This document shows positions 56,073 through 64,000 of a DNA stretch of 64,000 bases, one piece after another. The stretch's first letter is position 1; each line of letters begins with the position of its first letter. Where the stretch lies: assembly GCF_019132845.1 (NCBI RefSeq), contig NZ_JAHSPR010000005.1, forward strand, positions 186,001-250,000, in the 5' to 3' direction. The position numbers and the translations under genes were made by a program. Origin of the DNA: Advenella alkanexedens (lineage in GTDB: Bacteria; Pseudomonadota; Gammaproteobacteria; Burkholderiales; Burkholderiaceae_B). Below the pieces are notes generated by a model. The model had not been told where the DNA came from. It worked only from the letters and a program-made list of their open reading frames with translations, and made no database searches.

Positions 56073-57767
56073 TTAGATTAATACCCGACGGAAATCCGCC
56101 AGCAATGAGGCCAGATAGGCATTGAAACGGGCAGCCAAGGCACCATCAATAACCCTGTGATCGTAGGACAATGACAGAGGAATGGTCAAGCGCGGTTCAA
56201 AGGCCTGTCCGTTCCATACCGGTTTATATGAAGAACGGCACACACCCAGAATAGCCACTTCAGGCGCATTAATGATGGGCGTAAATGAGGTGCCGCCAAT
56301 ACCTCCGAGTGAGGAAATCGTGAAACACCCGCCCTGCATTTGTGAAGGTGACAATTTTCCGTCACGAGCCAGCTTGGCCAGTTCTGCGGTTTCTTTGGCA
56401 ATTTCGGAAATGCTTTTCTTATCGGCATCTTTAAGAACCGGAACCACCAAACCGTTTGGTGTATCAGCGGCAAAACCGATGTGGTAATATTTTTTCATCA
56501 CCAACTGGTCACCATCAAGCGAAGCATTGAATTCCGGGAATTTCTTCAGGGATGCAACGACGGCCTTGATGATGAATGCCAGCATGGTGAACTTGATACC
56601 TGCTTTTTCATGCTCTTTGTTCAACTTCACACGGAGCGCTTCCAGCTCGGTAATGTCCGCCTCATCGTTATTCGTTACATGAGGAATCATGACCCAGTTG
56701 CGATGCAGGTTTGCGCCTGAAATCTTTTTAATGCGCGACAGGGGTTTGGATTCGATCGGTCCAAACTTGGCAAAATCAATTTTCGGCCAATCCAGTACTG
56801 ACAAGCCGCCACCAACACTTGAGCTGCTCGTGGTAGAACGTGTGCTCATGGCCGCCGTCAGGGTTGCCTTCACATATTTGCGCACATCATCCTGGGTAAT
56901 CCTGTGCTTTTCACCCGTTCCTTTCACCTGCGCAAGATCCACGCCAAGTTCACGGGCAAACTTACGCACGGAGGGAGAGGCATGGGGCAAGTTGCGGCTT
57001 GGCATCATGGTGGATGCAAAGGAAGCCGTGGGAGAAACCCTGAACTCGGAAGGGACTGTTGCGGTCTCATCAATGCGGTCTGAGCTGGGCAGTTTTGTCA
57101 TCGTTTCTGCGGCCTGAACCACCTGTTCGGGCTGCGCAGGAACGGAAACAGGCGCTGCCGCGACTTGTTGTCCGGTGGGGCTCAAGGTCAGAACAACAGA
57201 ACCTTTGGAAACCTTGTCACCCACCTTCACTGCCAGGGAAGTCACCGTTCCGGCATGTGATGAAGGAATTTCCATGGAAGCCTTGTCAGACTCCACCGTA
57301 ATCAGGCTTGACTCGACATCTACCGTATCACCCACTGACACCAGAACCTCAATGACCTCTACCTCGCTGAAGTCCCCAATATCAGGCACCACAACATTGA
57401 TCACATCCCCTGCCGCTGCAGGTGCTGAAGATGACGTTGCCTGCACAGGCGCCTGACTGACAGCGGGTGACGAGTCGGGAGCAGTAGTAGTCTTGGCAGC
57501 CGATACTGGCTGATCAACGACATTATCTGCGGCTTCAAGCTCCAGAATGACACTACCTTCTTTCACCTTGTCACCCAGTTTGACTTTCAGACTTTTAACA
57601 ATACCTGCATCCGAGGACGGAATTTCCATTGAGGCCTTATCTGACTCAACCGTTACAAGGCTTTGTTCAGCCTCTACCCGATCGCCAACAGCAACCAGCA
57701 ACTCAATGACTTCAACTTCACTGAAATCTCCGATATCCGGCACTTTAATTTCTAACAATTTACTCAT
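56073..57767 (-). CDS. aceF: Pyruvate dehydrogenase E2, dihydrolipoamide acetyltransferase
   Basis: A 564-residue core protein. Two lipoyl domains (about 1-80 and 120-200), each with VESDKASMEIPS, are joined by Ala/Pro/Val linkers; an E1/E3-binding domain (SPSVRKFARELGVDLAQVKG) and the catalytic acyltransferase domain follow, with SYDHRVIDGALAARF (catalytic His and Asp). E. coli AceF has three lipoyl domains; here the third of the complex sits on LpdA. It is 11 bp after aceE. Confidence 0.97.
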   Translation of the reverse strand: MSKLLEIKVPDIGDFSEVEVIELLVAVGDRVEAEQSLVTVESDKASMEIPSSDAGIVKSLKVKLGDKVKEGSVILELEAADNVVDQPVSAAKTTTAPDSSPAVSQAPVQATSSSAPAAAGDVINVVVPDIGDFSEVEVIEVLVSVGDTVDVESSLITVESDKASMEIPSSHAGTVTSLAVKVGDKVSKGSVVLTLSPTGQQVAAAPVSVPAQPEQVVQAAETMTKLPSSDRIDETATVPSEFRVSPTASFASTMMPSRNLPHASPSVRKFARELGVDLAQVKGTGEKHRITQDDVRKYVKATLTAAMSTRSTTSSSSVGGGLSVLDWPKIDFAKFGPIESKPLSRIKKISGANLHRNWVMIPHVTNNDEADITELEALRVKLNKEHEKAGIKFTMLAFIIKAVVASLKKFPEFNASLDGDQLVMKKYYHIGFAADTPNGLVVPVLKDADKKSISEIAKETAELAKLARDGKLSPSQMQGGCFTISSLGGIGGTSFTPIINAPEVAILGVCRSSYKPVWNGQAFEPRLTIPLSLSYDHRVIDGALAARFNAYLASLLADFRRVLI

Positions 57768-57778
57768 GTCGAAAAACC

Positions 57779-60487
57779 TTATGCGTGATGTGGGTTGGCT
57801 TTAGCGGGGTTAATATCATATTTCTTAATGGCTTCGGCAAGTTTTGAAGCAGGAATCTTGCCTTCATCAGCAAGGGCTTTCAATGCTGCCAATACCACAA
57901 AATGGCGATCAACCTCAAAGTGTTCTCTTAGTTTGAAGCGGAAATCCGAACGGCCAAAACCATCAGTACCCAGGACCTTGTACTCACGTCCGGCAGGAAT
58001 GAATTCGCGAATCTGATCGGCAAACAGCTTCATGTAGTCGGTAGAGGCAATAATCGGGCCTTCCGACTCTTGCAGTTTGTGAGTCACATAAGGAACTTTT
58101 TGTTTCTTGGCAGTGGGATGCAGCAAGTTGTAGCGGTTGCAATCCAGGCCATCACGCCGGAGCTCTGTAAAGCTGGTCACACTCCAGACATCAGAACCAA
58201 TACCCCAATCCTGCTCAAGCAGTTTCTGGGCTTCAATCACTTCCAGCAAAATAGTGCCGGAACCCAGCAACTGTACGCGGAACTCTCCCTTGTCGACAGA
58301 GCTGAACTTGTAAATACCCTTGATGATGCCCTCTTCATCACCCACTCGCAGACCTGGCTGCGCATAGTTTTCGTTCATTACCGTCAGGTAATAGAAAACG
58401 TTTTCCTGATTCTCAACCATACGCTTGAGGCCGTCTTGCATAATGACAACCAATTCGTGCGCAAAAGCAGGATCATAAGAAACACAGTTGGGAATCGTGG
58501 AGGACAGGATATGGCTATGTCCATCTTCATGCTGCAGGCCTTCACCGTTCAATGTGGTGCGGCCGGCGGTACCGCCCAGCAAGAAACCACGGGCCTGCAT
58601 GTCGCCTGCAGCCCAGGCAAGATCACCAATTCGCTGAAATCCAAACATCGAGTAATAAATGAAGAATGGAATCATGATGCGGTTATTGGTGGAATATGAA
58701 GTAGCCGCTGCAATCCATGATGCAAAAGCGCCTGCTTCGTTAATGCCTTCCTGCAACAACTGTCCGTTGGCGGTTTCCTTGTAATACATCACCTGATTCT
58801 TGTCGACCGGGGTGTATTTTTGCCCTTCAGGTGCATAAATACCTATCTGACGGAACAGACCTTCCATACCGAAAGTGCGTGACTCATCGGCCAGAATAGG
58901 CACGATACGGTCACTAATATTCTTGTCCCGGAGCAATTGGTTCAGGAAACGTACAAATGCCTGCGTGGTTGAGATTTCACGTCCTTCTGCCGTTGGCTCA
59001 AGAATGGTATTGAATTTATCCAGATCGGGCACTTTCAGCTTTTCTTCTGCTACCGCTCTTCGGGCTGGTAAATAACCACCCAGTTTCTGGCGCTGTTCCC
59101 TGAGATACTTCATTTCTGCGGAATCCTCAGAAGGTTTGAAGTATGGCAAATCGGCCAGTTTGTCATCAGGGATGGGAATATTGAATCGATCACGGAATTC
59201 ACGGATGGAATCGAGATCCAGTTTTTTCTGCTGGTGGGCAGGGTTTTTACCTTGCGCAACGTGACCCAGACCGTAACCTTTAATGGTTTTGGCCAGAATG
59301 ACAGTAGGCTGACCTTTGGTTTTAACCGCAGCATCAAAGGCGGCATACACCTTGTTGGGATCATGGCCACCACGATTAAGGCGCCAAATTTCCTGATCGC
59401 TCATGCGGCTGACCATCTCAAGCAATTTGGGGTGCTTGCCAAAAAAGTGTTCGCGCACATAAGCACCATCATTGGCCTTATAGGCCTGGTATTCACCATC
59501 TACGGTTTCTTCCATGACACGACGCAAAATACCTTCTTTGTCGCGAGCCAGCAACGGATCCCAGTAACTGCCCCAAATCAGCTTAATGACATTCCAGCCA
59601 CTGCCACGGAAATCACCCTCCAGTTCCTGGATGATTTTGCCATTACCACGAACCGGGCCATCAAGACGCTGCAGGTTGCAGTTGATCACAAAAATAAGGT
59701 TATCCAGTTTTTCACGGGCAGCCAGGCTGATAGCGCCCAGGGATTCCGGCTCATCCATTTCGCCGTCACCACAGAAGACCCACACTTTACGATTACTGGT
59801 ATCTGCAATACCACGCGCATGCAGATACTTGAGAAAACGAGCCTGATAAATGGCCATCAAGGGGCCAAGACCCATTGATACCGTAGGGAACTGCCAGAAA
59901 TTGGGCATTAACTTGGGATGGGGATATGAAGACAAGCCTTTGCCACCCACTTCCTGACGGAAACTGTCCAGCTGCTCTTCGGTGAGGCGGCCTTCAAGAT
60001 AAGCCCGGCCGTAGACACCTGGTGAAGAGTGTCCCTGGAAATACACCAGATCACCGCCATGTTCGGCCGTTTCACCATGCCAAAAATGGTTTTGTCCACA
60101 ACCAATCATGGTGGCAAGCGATGCGAACGAAGCAATGTGACCACCCAGATCGCCACCATCAGCGGGCTCGTGGCTATTCGCCTTCACAACCATGGCCATG
60201 GCATTCCAGCGCACATACGAGCGGATGCGTTCTTCAAGGGCCAAGTTGCCAGGGTTGGGGGGTTCCAGTCCGGGAGGAATGGTATTTACATAAGCTGTAT
60301 GTGGAGAAAACGGGATATTCGATCCTGAACGACGGGCCAAATCAATTAGTTTTTCCAGTAAAAAATGCGCTCTTTCAGGGCCTTCACGGTCCAGCACGGC
60401 TTCAAGCGCCTCAAGCCACTCTTGCGTTTCAACTGCATCAACATCGGCGATTTGTGCAATTTTTTGTTTGAGATCAGGCGACGACAT
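57779..60487 (-). CDS. aceE: Pyruvate dehydrogenase E1, homodimeric
   Basis: A 902-residue thiamine-diphosphate enzyme that decarboxylates pyruvate and acetylates E2. GDGEMDEPESLGAISLAARE with FVINCNLQRLDGPVRGN forms the ThDP/Mg motif, and the C-terminal half contains the transketolase pyrimidine-binding domain (ESRTFGMEGLFRQIGIY) and ALGTDGFGRSD-like end (LGTDGFGRSDFR). Length matches AceE of gammaproteobacteria and Ralstonia. An AGGAG site precedes the ATG. It heads aceE-aceF-lpdA and is divergent from the kinase/regulator pair. Confidence 0.98.
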   Translation of the reverse strand: MSSPDLKQKIAQIADVDAVETQEWLEALEAVLDREGPERAHFLLEKLIDLARRSGSNIPFSPHTAYVNTIPPGLEPPNPGNLALEERIRSYVRWNAMAMVVKANSHEPADGGDLGGHIASFASLATMIGCGQNHFWHGETAEHGGDLVYFQGHSSPGVYGRAYLEGRLTEEQLDSFRQEVGGKGLSSYPHPKLMPNFWQFPTVSMGLGPLMAIYQARFLKYLHARGIADTSNRKVWVFCGDGEMDEPESLGAISLAAREKLDNLIFVINCNLQRLDGPVRGNGKIIQELEGDFRGSGWNVIKLIWGSYWDPLLARDKEGILRRVMEETVDGEYQAYKANDGAYVREHFFGKHPKLLEMVSRMSDQEIWRLNRGGHDPNKVYAAFDAAVKTKGQPTVILAKTIKGYGLGHVAQGKNPAHQQKKLDLDSIREFRDRFNIPIPDDKLADLPYFKPSEDSAEMKYLREQRQKLGGYLPARRAVAEEKLKVPDLDKFNTILEPTAEGREISTTQAFVRFLNQLLRDKNISDRIVPILADESRTFGMEGLFRQIGIYAPEGQKYTPVDKNQVMYYKETANGQLLQEGINEAGAFASWIAAATSYSTNNRIMIPFFIYYSMFGFQRIGDLAWAAGDMQARGFLLGGTAGRTTLNGEGLQHEDGHSHILSSTIPNCVSYDPAFAHELVVIMQDGLKRMVENQENVFYYLTVMNENYAQPGLRVGDEEGIIKGIYKFSSVDKGEFRVQLLGSGTILLEVIEAQKLLEQDWGIGSDVWSVTSFTELRRDGLDCNRYNLLHPTAKKQKVPYVTHKLQESEGPIIASTDYMKLFADQIREFIPAGREYKVLGTDGFGRSDFRFKLREHFEVDRHFVVLAALKALADEGKIPASKLAEAIKKYDINPAKANPHHA

Positions 60488-60825
60488 CGTTTTCTCCTGT
60501 TAGGATTTGCTATCCGCAAATCATTTATTTTCTAATATTGTTCTGCTCCCATTAAAGCACACTGTACCTTAAAAGCAGAATACGGCAATGCATGCCACCC
60601 ACGTCTGAAGTGGCCAAATATAAATAATGCGACTTCTATTCTATGAGACAGCCAGCATTCGCACAAGCTAAATTTTATATAATGATATATGTTTTCACAT
60701 TATGAAAAAACAAAAAGGTTTTTAATACAAACATTAAAATTTTACCTGGTGCAACAAAACCAGTATCATGGGGAAATGTCTCAATTACAATACCCATTTA
60801 CTTTAAAGATTTTTTTGTAACACCA
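60488..60825. other. Divergent intergenic region between aceE and the histidine kinase
   Basis: 338 bp without an ORF or RNA gene. It contains the predicted aceE promoter, a small hairpin GATTTGC/GCAAATC (60504-60522) in the aceE leader, and AT-rich sequence near 60670-60730 that probably holds the kinase promoter. No PdhR-like operator was recognised. Confidence 0.5.
60561..60588 (-). promoter_or_regulatory. Putative aceE promoter
   Basis: On the minus strand TTGCCG (plus 60583-60588) and TACAGT (plus 60561-60566) with a 16-bp spacer, about 75 bp upstream of the ATG. Sigma-70-like; not verified. Confidence 0.45.
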
Positions 60826-62559
60826 ATGTCTGACCTGCCCAATAAATCCCTGCTGGCTTCGTCGTTTTACGACAATGCAAAAATAAATAAAAAAGGCCTT
60901 TATTGGATTACACCCGTATTTGTACTTGTCCTGTATCTGCTTGTCATGACCGGCTTTTTCTGGTTGCAGCAAATACACAAAGAAAGCGTCATGTTCGTCA
61001 CCGTTGATGAAGAAACCAAGCAGGAACGCCTGATGTTCTTTGTCATGGCACTTTCTTTCATTATCATCATCAGCCTGTTGGCCTTATGGCGTTACACACG
61101 CTTTCGTTCAAATGCTGAAGCGGCCCTACTGGCCGAAACCAGCTTTCGCCGGGCCATGGAAAACTCCATGTCAACCGGCATGCGTGTCCTGGATATGCAA
61201 GGCCGAATCGCCTATGTAAACCCGGCCTTCTGTCGCATGATGGGTTGGAACGAGGCCGACCTGCTTGGAAAAAGCATTCCCTATCCATACTGGGTGCCCG
61301 GAAAATATGACGAACACCAGCGTATTCTGGATATTCTCATGTCGGGCAAAACCCCCAGCACCGGACTGGAAGTAGAAGCCCAGCGGCGTGATGGATCACG
61401 CTTTACCTCGCGCATGTATGTATCTCCCTTGCGGGACCCCAACGGAGAGCAAATCGGCTGGATGACTTCAATGACCGACATCACCGAACCCAAACGGGTT
61501 CGGGAGGCCCTGACGGCTGCCCATGAACGCTTCATGACCGTGCTGGAAGGACTGGATGATGCCATCTCGGTGGTGGCGGATACCCCTGCCGGACTGGAGC
61601 TTTTATTTGCCAATCGTACCTACCGACGCCTTTTTGGCTCACAGCCCAATGGCCACAGCGAATTAATGGGCGGACGGCGAGGCCGGTTCAGCGGTGTAAC
61701 CATCGAGCAATATGCGCCTTCGGCAGACTGCTGGTTTGAAGTGCATCATCGGATGCTCATCTGGACCGATGGCCGAAAAGTACGGATGCAGGTTGCCCGG
61801 GACATTACCGAAAGACGCAAGCACGAAGAAGACTCACGAATCCAGCAGGAAAAAATCCAGCTGACGAGTCGGCTTACCACCATGGGCGAAATGGCTTCTT
61901 CCCTGGCGCATGAGCTTAACCAGCCCCTTACCGCGATTGCCAACTACAATATGGCCATCGTTGCCATGATCAAATCGGGCAACATATCACAGGAAAAACT
62001 CCTGTCCGCGCTGGAGAAATCCGCCAATCAGGCAGAACGTGCCGGTAAAATCATCAGTCGCATCCGTGAGTTTGTCAAACGAAGCGAGCCACGCCGTCAA
62101 AGCACGCCCGTGTCCAAAATCATCGACAACACCCTGGATCTTGCCGAAATTGATGCCCGCAAACGCAGAATAAAAATCGAGGCCAATGTTCCCGATGATC
62201 TGCCCAATGTCCTGGCCGACCCCATTCTTATTGAACAAGTACTGCTTAATCTGGTCAAAAACGGCCTTGAGGCCATGGTCAACAGCGAAGCCGATACACT
62301 TTATGTCAATGCCTACCTTCATGACAAACAAATTGAGGTACGGGTTGTTGACCGCGGTCATGGACTGAAAGAACCCGAACGTTTATTTGAACCATTCTTC
62401 AGCACCAAGTCAGAGGGGCTTGGCATGGGTCTCAATATTTGCAGAACAATTATTGAATCCCACCATGGAAGGCTCTGGGCTGAAACCAACCCCGAAGGCG
62501 GAACAATATTCCGCTTTTTACTCCCCTGTGCTCCAAAAGAGCCAATCCAAGAACAATGA
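60826..62559 (+). CDS. PAS-domain sensor histidine kinase (FixL-like)
   Basis: A 577-residue membrane kinase. Two helices (about 28-48 and 71-91) bracket a short periplasmic loop of about 22 residues, so it probably senses through its cytoplasmic part. A PAS domain (about 105-225, with VLDMQGRIAYVNPAFCRMMG) and a second PAS-like segment (about 235-330) precede the HisKA helix with phospho-acceptor His362 in SSLAHELNQPLTAIANYNMA, then HATPase boxes ILIEQVLLNLVKNGLEAM and GLGMGLNICRTIIE. No heme-binding residue is obvious, so oxygen sensing is not supported. The partner regulator follows after 16 bp. Confidence 0.92.
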   Translation: MSDLPNKSLLASSFYDNAKINKKGLYWITPVFVLVLYLLVMTGFFWLQQIHKESVMFVTVDEETKQERLMFFVMALSFIIIISLLALWRYTRFRSNAEAALLAETSFRRAMENSMSTGMRVLDMQGRIAYVNPAFCRMMGWNEADLLGKSIPYPYWVPGKYDEHQRILDILMSGKTPSTGLEVEAQRRDGSRFTSRMYVSPLRDPNGEQIGWMTSMTDITEPKRVREALTAAHERFMTVLEGLDDAISVVADTPAGLELLFANRTYRRLFGSQPNGHSELMGGRRGRFSGVTIEQYAPSADCWFEVHHRMLIWTDGRKVRMQVARDITERRKHEEDSRIQQEKIQLTSRLTTMGEMASSLAHELNQPLTAIANYNMAIVAMIKSGNISQEKLLSALEKSANQAERAGKIISRIREFVKRSEPRRQSTPVSKIIDNTLDLAEIDARKRRIKIEANVPDDLPNVLADPILIEQVLLNLVKNGLEAMVNSEADTLYVNAYLHDKQIEVRVVDRGHGLKEPERLFEPFFSTKSEGLGMGLNICRTIIESHHGRLWAETNPEGGTIFRFLLPCAPKEPIQEQ

Positions 62560-62575
62560 GTAAAGGATACAAACT

Positions 62576-63181
62576 ATGACAACAGACAATTGCACAATCT
62601 TTATCGTCGATGACGACGAAGCCGTCAGGGATTCGTTACGCTGGTTACTGGAAGCCAATGGCTATCAGGTTCAGGCTTTTGAAAGTGGCGAACAGTTTCT
62701 GGAAAGCTATGACCCATCGATAATAAGCGTTCTGATTGCAGACGTTCGCATGCCTGGCATGACAGGACTGGAGCTGCAGGAAGAACTGATCAAACGCAAT
62801 GCTCCTCTTCCCATTGTTTTCATCACCGGTCACGGTGATGTTCCCATGGCCGTTTCAACCATGAAGAAAGGTGCTGTTGACTTTCTTGAAAAGCCCTTCA
62901 ACGAAGCCGACCTGCGTGAAATCATCGCCCATATGGTGGTGCAGGCCCAAGACAAGGCATCGATTGCCGAACAGCAAAAAAATCATCAGGCACTACTTGC
63001 CCGCCTTACATCACGCGAGCAACAGGTACTTGGCCGGATTGTCGCCGGCCGGCTTAACAAGCAAATTGCCGATGACCTGAATATCAGTATTAAAACCGTT
63101 GAGGCCCATCGGGCCAATATTATGGAAAAACTCGAAGTAACCACTGTCGCTGACTTAATGAAAGTGGCATTGGCAAAGTAA
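62576..63181 (+). CDS. FixJ/NarL-type two-component response regulator
   Basis: A 201-residue regulator. The receiver domain has the acidic pocket at 12-14 (VDDDE), phospho-acceptor Asp56 in LIADVRMPGM, the switch Thr in FITGHGD and Lys106 in FLEKPFNEAD. A LuxR-type helix-turn-helix follows (TSREQQVLGRIVAGRLNKQI to IKTVEAHRANIMEKL). It is the partner of the kinase just upstream; the divergent aceE operon is a plausible target. A similar kinase-regulator-folD order beside aceE is seen in other Burkholderiales. Confidence 0.94.
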   Translation: MTTDNCTIFIVDDDEAVRDSLRWLLEANGYQVQAFESGEQFLESYDPSIISVLIADVRMPGMTGLELQEELIKRNAPLPIVFITGHGDVPMAVSTMKKGAVDFLEKPFNEADLREIIAHMVVQAQDKASIAEQQKNHQALLARLTSREQQVLGRIVAGRLNKQIADDLNISIKTVEAHRANIMEKLEVTTVADLMKVALAK

Positions 63182-63202
63182 TTAAATCGCAAGGACATTT
63201 GA

Positions 63203-64000
63203 ATGACTGCTCGCATTATTGACGGAAAAAAACTCGCCGAAACCATCAAACAGAATCTGGCTGAACGCATCAACGCACTGAAGGAAAAGAATATTATTCC
63301 CGGCCTTACCGTGATTCTGGTTGGTGATGATCCGGCTTCCCAGGTTTATGTCAGGAACAAAGCCAATACCTTCACCAAACTTGGCCTTAACTCCTCAGTA
63401 GAACAATACCCGGCAAGCCTAAGCGAAGAAGCGCTCTGTAACCGGATTCGCGAACTCAATAACGATCCATCCGTTCATGGCATTCTGGTTCAACTGCCCT
63501 TGCCTGCCAACCTGGACGCCAACAAAGTCATTGAAACCATCAGCCCGGAAAAAGATGTTGATGGATTTCATATCAGCAATGCCGGTGCGTTAATGACGGG
63601 CCGTCCCCTGTTCATTCCATGCACCCCTTATGGTGTCATGAAAATGCTCGAATCGGAAAATGTTGAACTTCGCGGTGCTGAAGCGGTCGTAATAGGGGCC
63701 AGCAACATAGTCGGCAAACCCATGGCACTGCTATTGCAAAAAGCGGGTGCCACCGTCACTATTTGCAACTCCAAAACCAAAGACCTTGCCGCCCATACAC
63801 GACGTGCAGATGTCCTTGTCGTGGCAACGGGTCGTCCCGAAATGATCACTGGCGACATGATCAAACCGGGTGCCATTGTCATTGATGTAGGTATCAACCG
63901 CGGTTCAGATGGTAAACTCAAGGGCGACGTAGAATTTTCTTCTGCCAAAGAGGTTGCCGGCGCAATTACTCCTGTACCTGGCGGCGTTGGCCCCATGACC
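63203..64000 (+). CDS. folD: Methylenetetrahydrofolate dehydrogenase/cyclohydrolase, C-terminus cut by window edge
   Basis: 266 codons are present from the ATG at 63203 to the window edge; full FolD is about 285 residues, so about 20 residues are missing. It makes 10-formyl-THF from 5,10-methylene-THF. Visible motifs: [14 protein letters not shown], the catalytic-Lys region [46 protein letters not shown] (NADP loop) and [12 protein letters not shown] at the edge. It follows the regulator by 21 bp. Confidence 0.97.
   Translation, partial: MTARIIDGKKLAETIKQNLAERINALKEKNIIPGLTVILVGDDPASQVYVRNKANTFTKLGLNSSVEQYPASLSEEALCNRIRELNNDPSVHGILVQLPLPANLDANKVIETISPEKDVDGFHISNAGALMTGRPLFIPCTPYGVMKMLESENVELRGAEAVVIGASNIVGKPMALLLQKAGATVTICNSKTKDLAAHTRRADVLVVATGRPEMITGDMIKPGAIVIDVGINRGSDGKLKGDVEFSSAKEVAGAITPVPGGVGPMT

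Noticed and set aside
58070-59878. 209- and 214-residue plus-strand frames over aceE
   Set aside because: Shadows of the E1 gene; no start site or motif.
1-64000. tRNA, rRNA, CRISPR array or prophage
   Set aside because: No cloverleaf, CCA-ended element, regular spacer-repeat array or phage structural gene was recognised by reading both strands; a computed scan was not possible.

Overview
The window looks like a chromosome segment of a betaproteobacterium in the order Burkholderiales, most likely family Alcaligenaceae (the Bordetella, Achromobacter, Advenella, Oligella and Pelistega relatives). Three things point there: a Bug-type periplasmic binding protein, a dihydrolipoamide dehydrogenase fused to a lipoyl domain inside an aceE-aceF-lpdA cluster, and the gene orders folC-SPOR-cvpA-purF and rpsB-tsf-pyrH-frr-uppS-cdsA-dxr-rseP-bamA-skp-lpxD-fabZ-lpxA-lpxB-rnhB. 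Base composition looks unusually AT-rich for that family (judged by eye, not counted). The genus cannot be named from the sequence alone.

Layout. 1-5.4 kb is the accessory part: the start of an ArsR-type regulator, a tyrosine recombinase divergent from a KfrA-like coiled-coil DNA-binding protein across a nested palindrome, then a beta-CASP metallo-beta-lactamase nuclease, a LOG-family nucleotide hydrolase and a small secreted protein built from a 19-residue repeat. 5.4-13.4 kb is a mix of metabolic and secreted proteins: amino-acid racemase, DUF411 protein, Bug protein, a coupled rhtA-gpx-gst trio, glutamate dehydrogenase, a REP-like palindrome, an unknown secreted protein and an ankyrin protein. 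13.5-28 kb holds mltG-tmk-holB-tatD, ygfZ, a 3-hydroxyisobutyryl-CoA hydrolase-like gene, ratA-rnfH, smpB, a benzoylformate decarboxylase-like enzyme, qmcA-nfeD, an FKBP, and the divergent pair ppsA/ppsR.

28-45 kb is one long minus-strand run. It carries ribosomal protein S2, EF-Ts, UMP kinase, ribosome recycling, undecaprenyl diphosphate and phospholipid synthesis, isoprenoid synthesis, the RseP protease, outer-membrane assembly (BamA, Skp) and lipid A synthesis (LpxD, FabZ, LpxA, LpxB). Together these form an envelope-building and translation cluster. A fatty acid desaturase with its own promoter and terminator sits at the distal end. 45-49.9 kb is a plus-strand run map-glnD-marC-dsbB. 49.9-54.2 kb is purF-cvpA-SPOR-folC. 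54.3-60.5 kb is the pyruvate dehydrogenase operon aceE-aceF-lpdA. Divergent from it at 60.8-64 kb are a PAS histidine kinase, a FixJ-like response regulator and folD, which runs off the right edge.

Most of the window is conserved housekeeping sequence. The least explained parts are the recombinase/KfrA-like pair with its shared operator, the 19-residue-repeat secreted protein, and several single genes placed inside otherwise conserved neighbourhoods. I saw no rRNA, tRNA, CRISPR array, prophage or intact insertion sequence.
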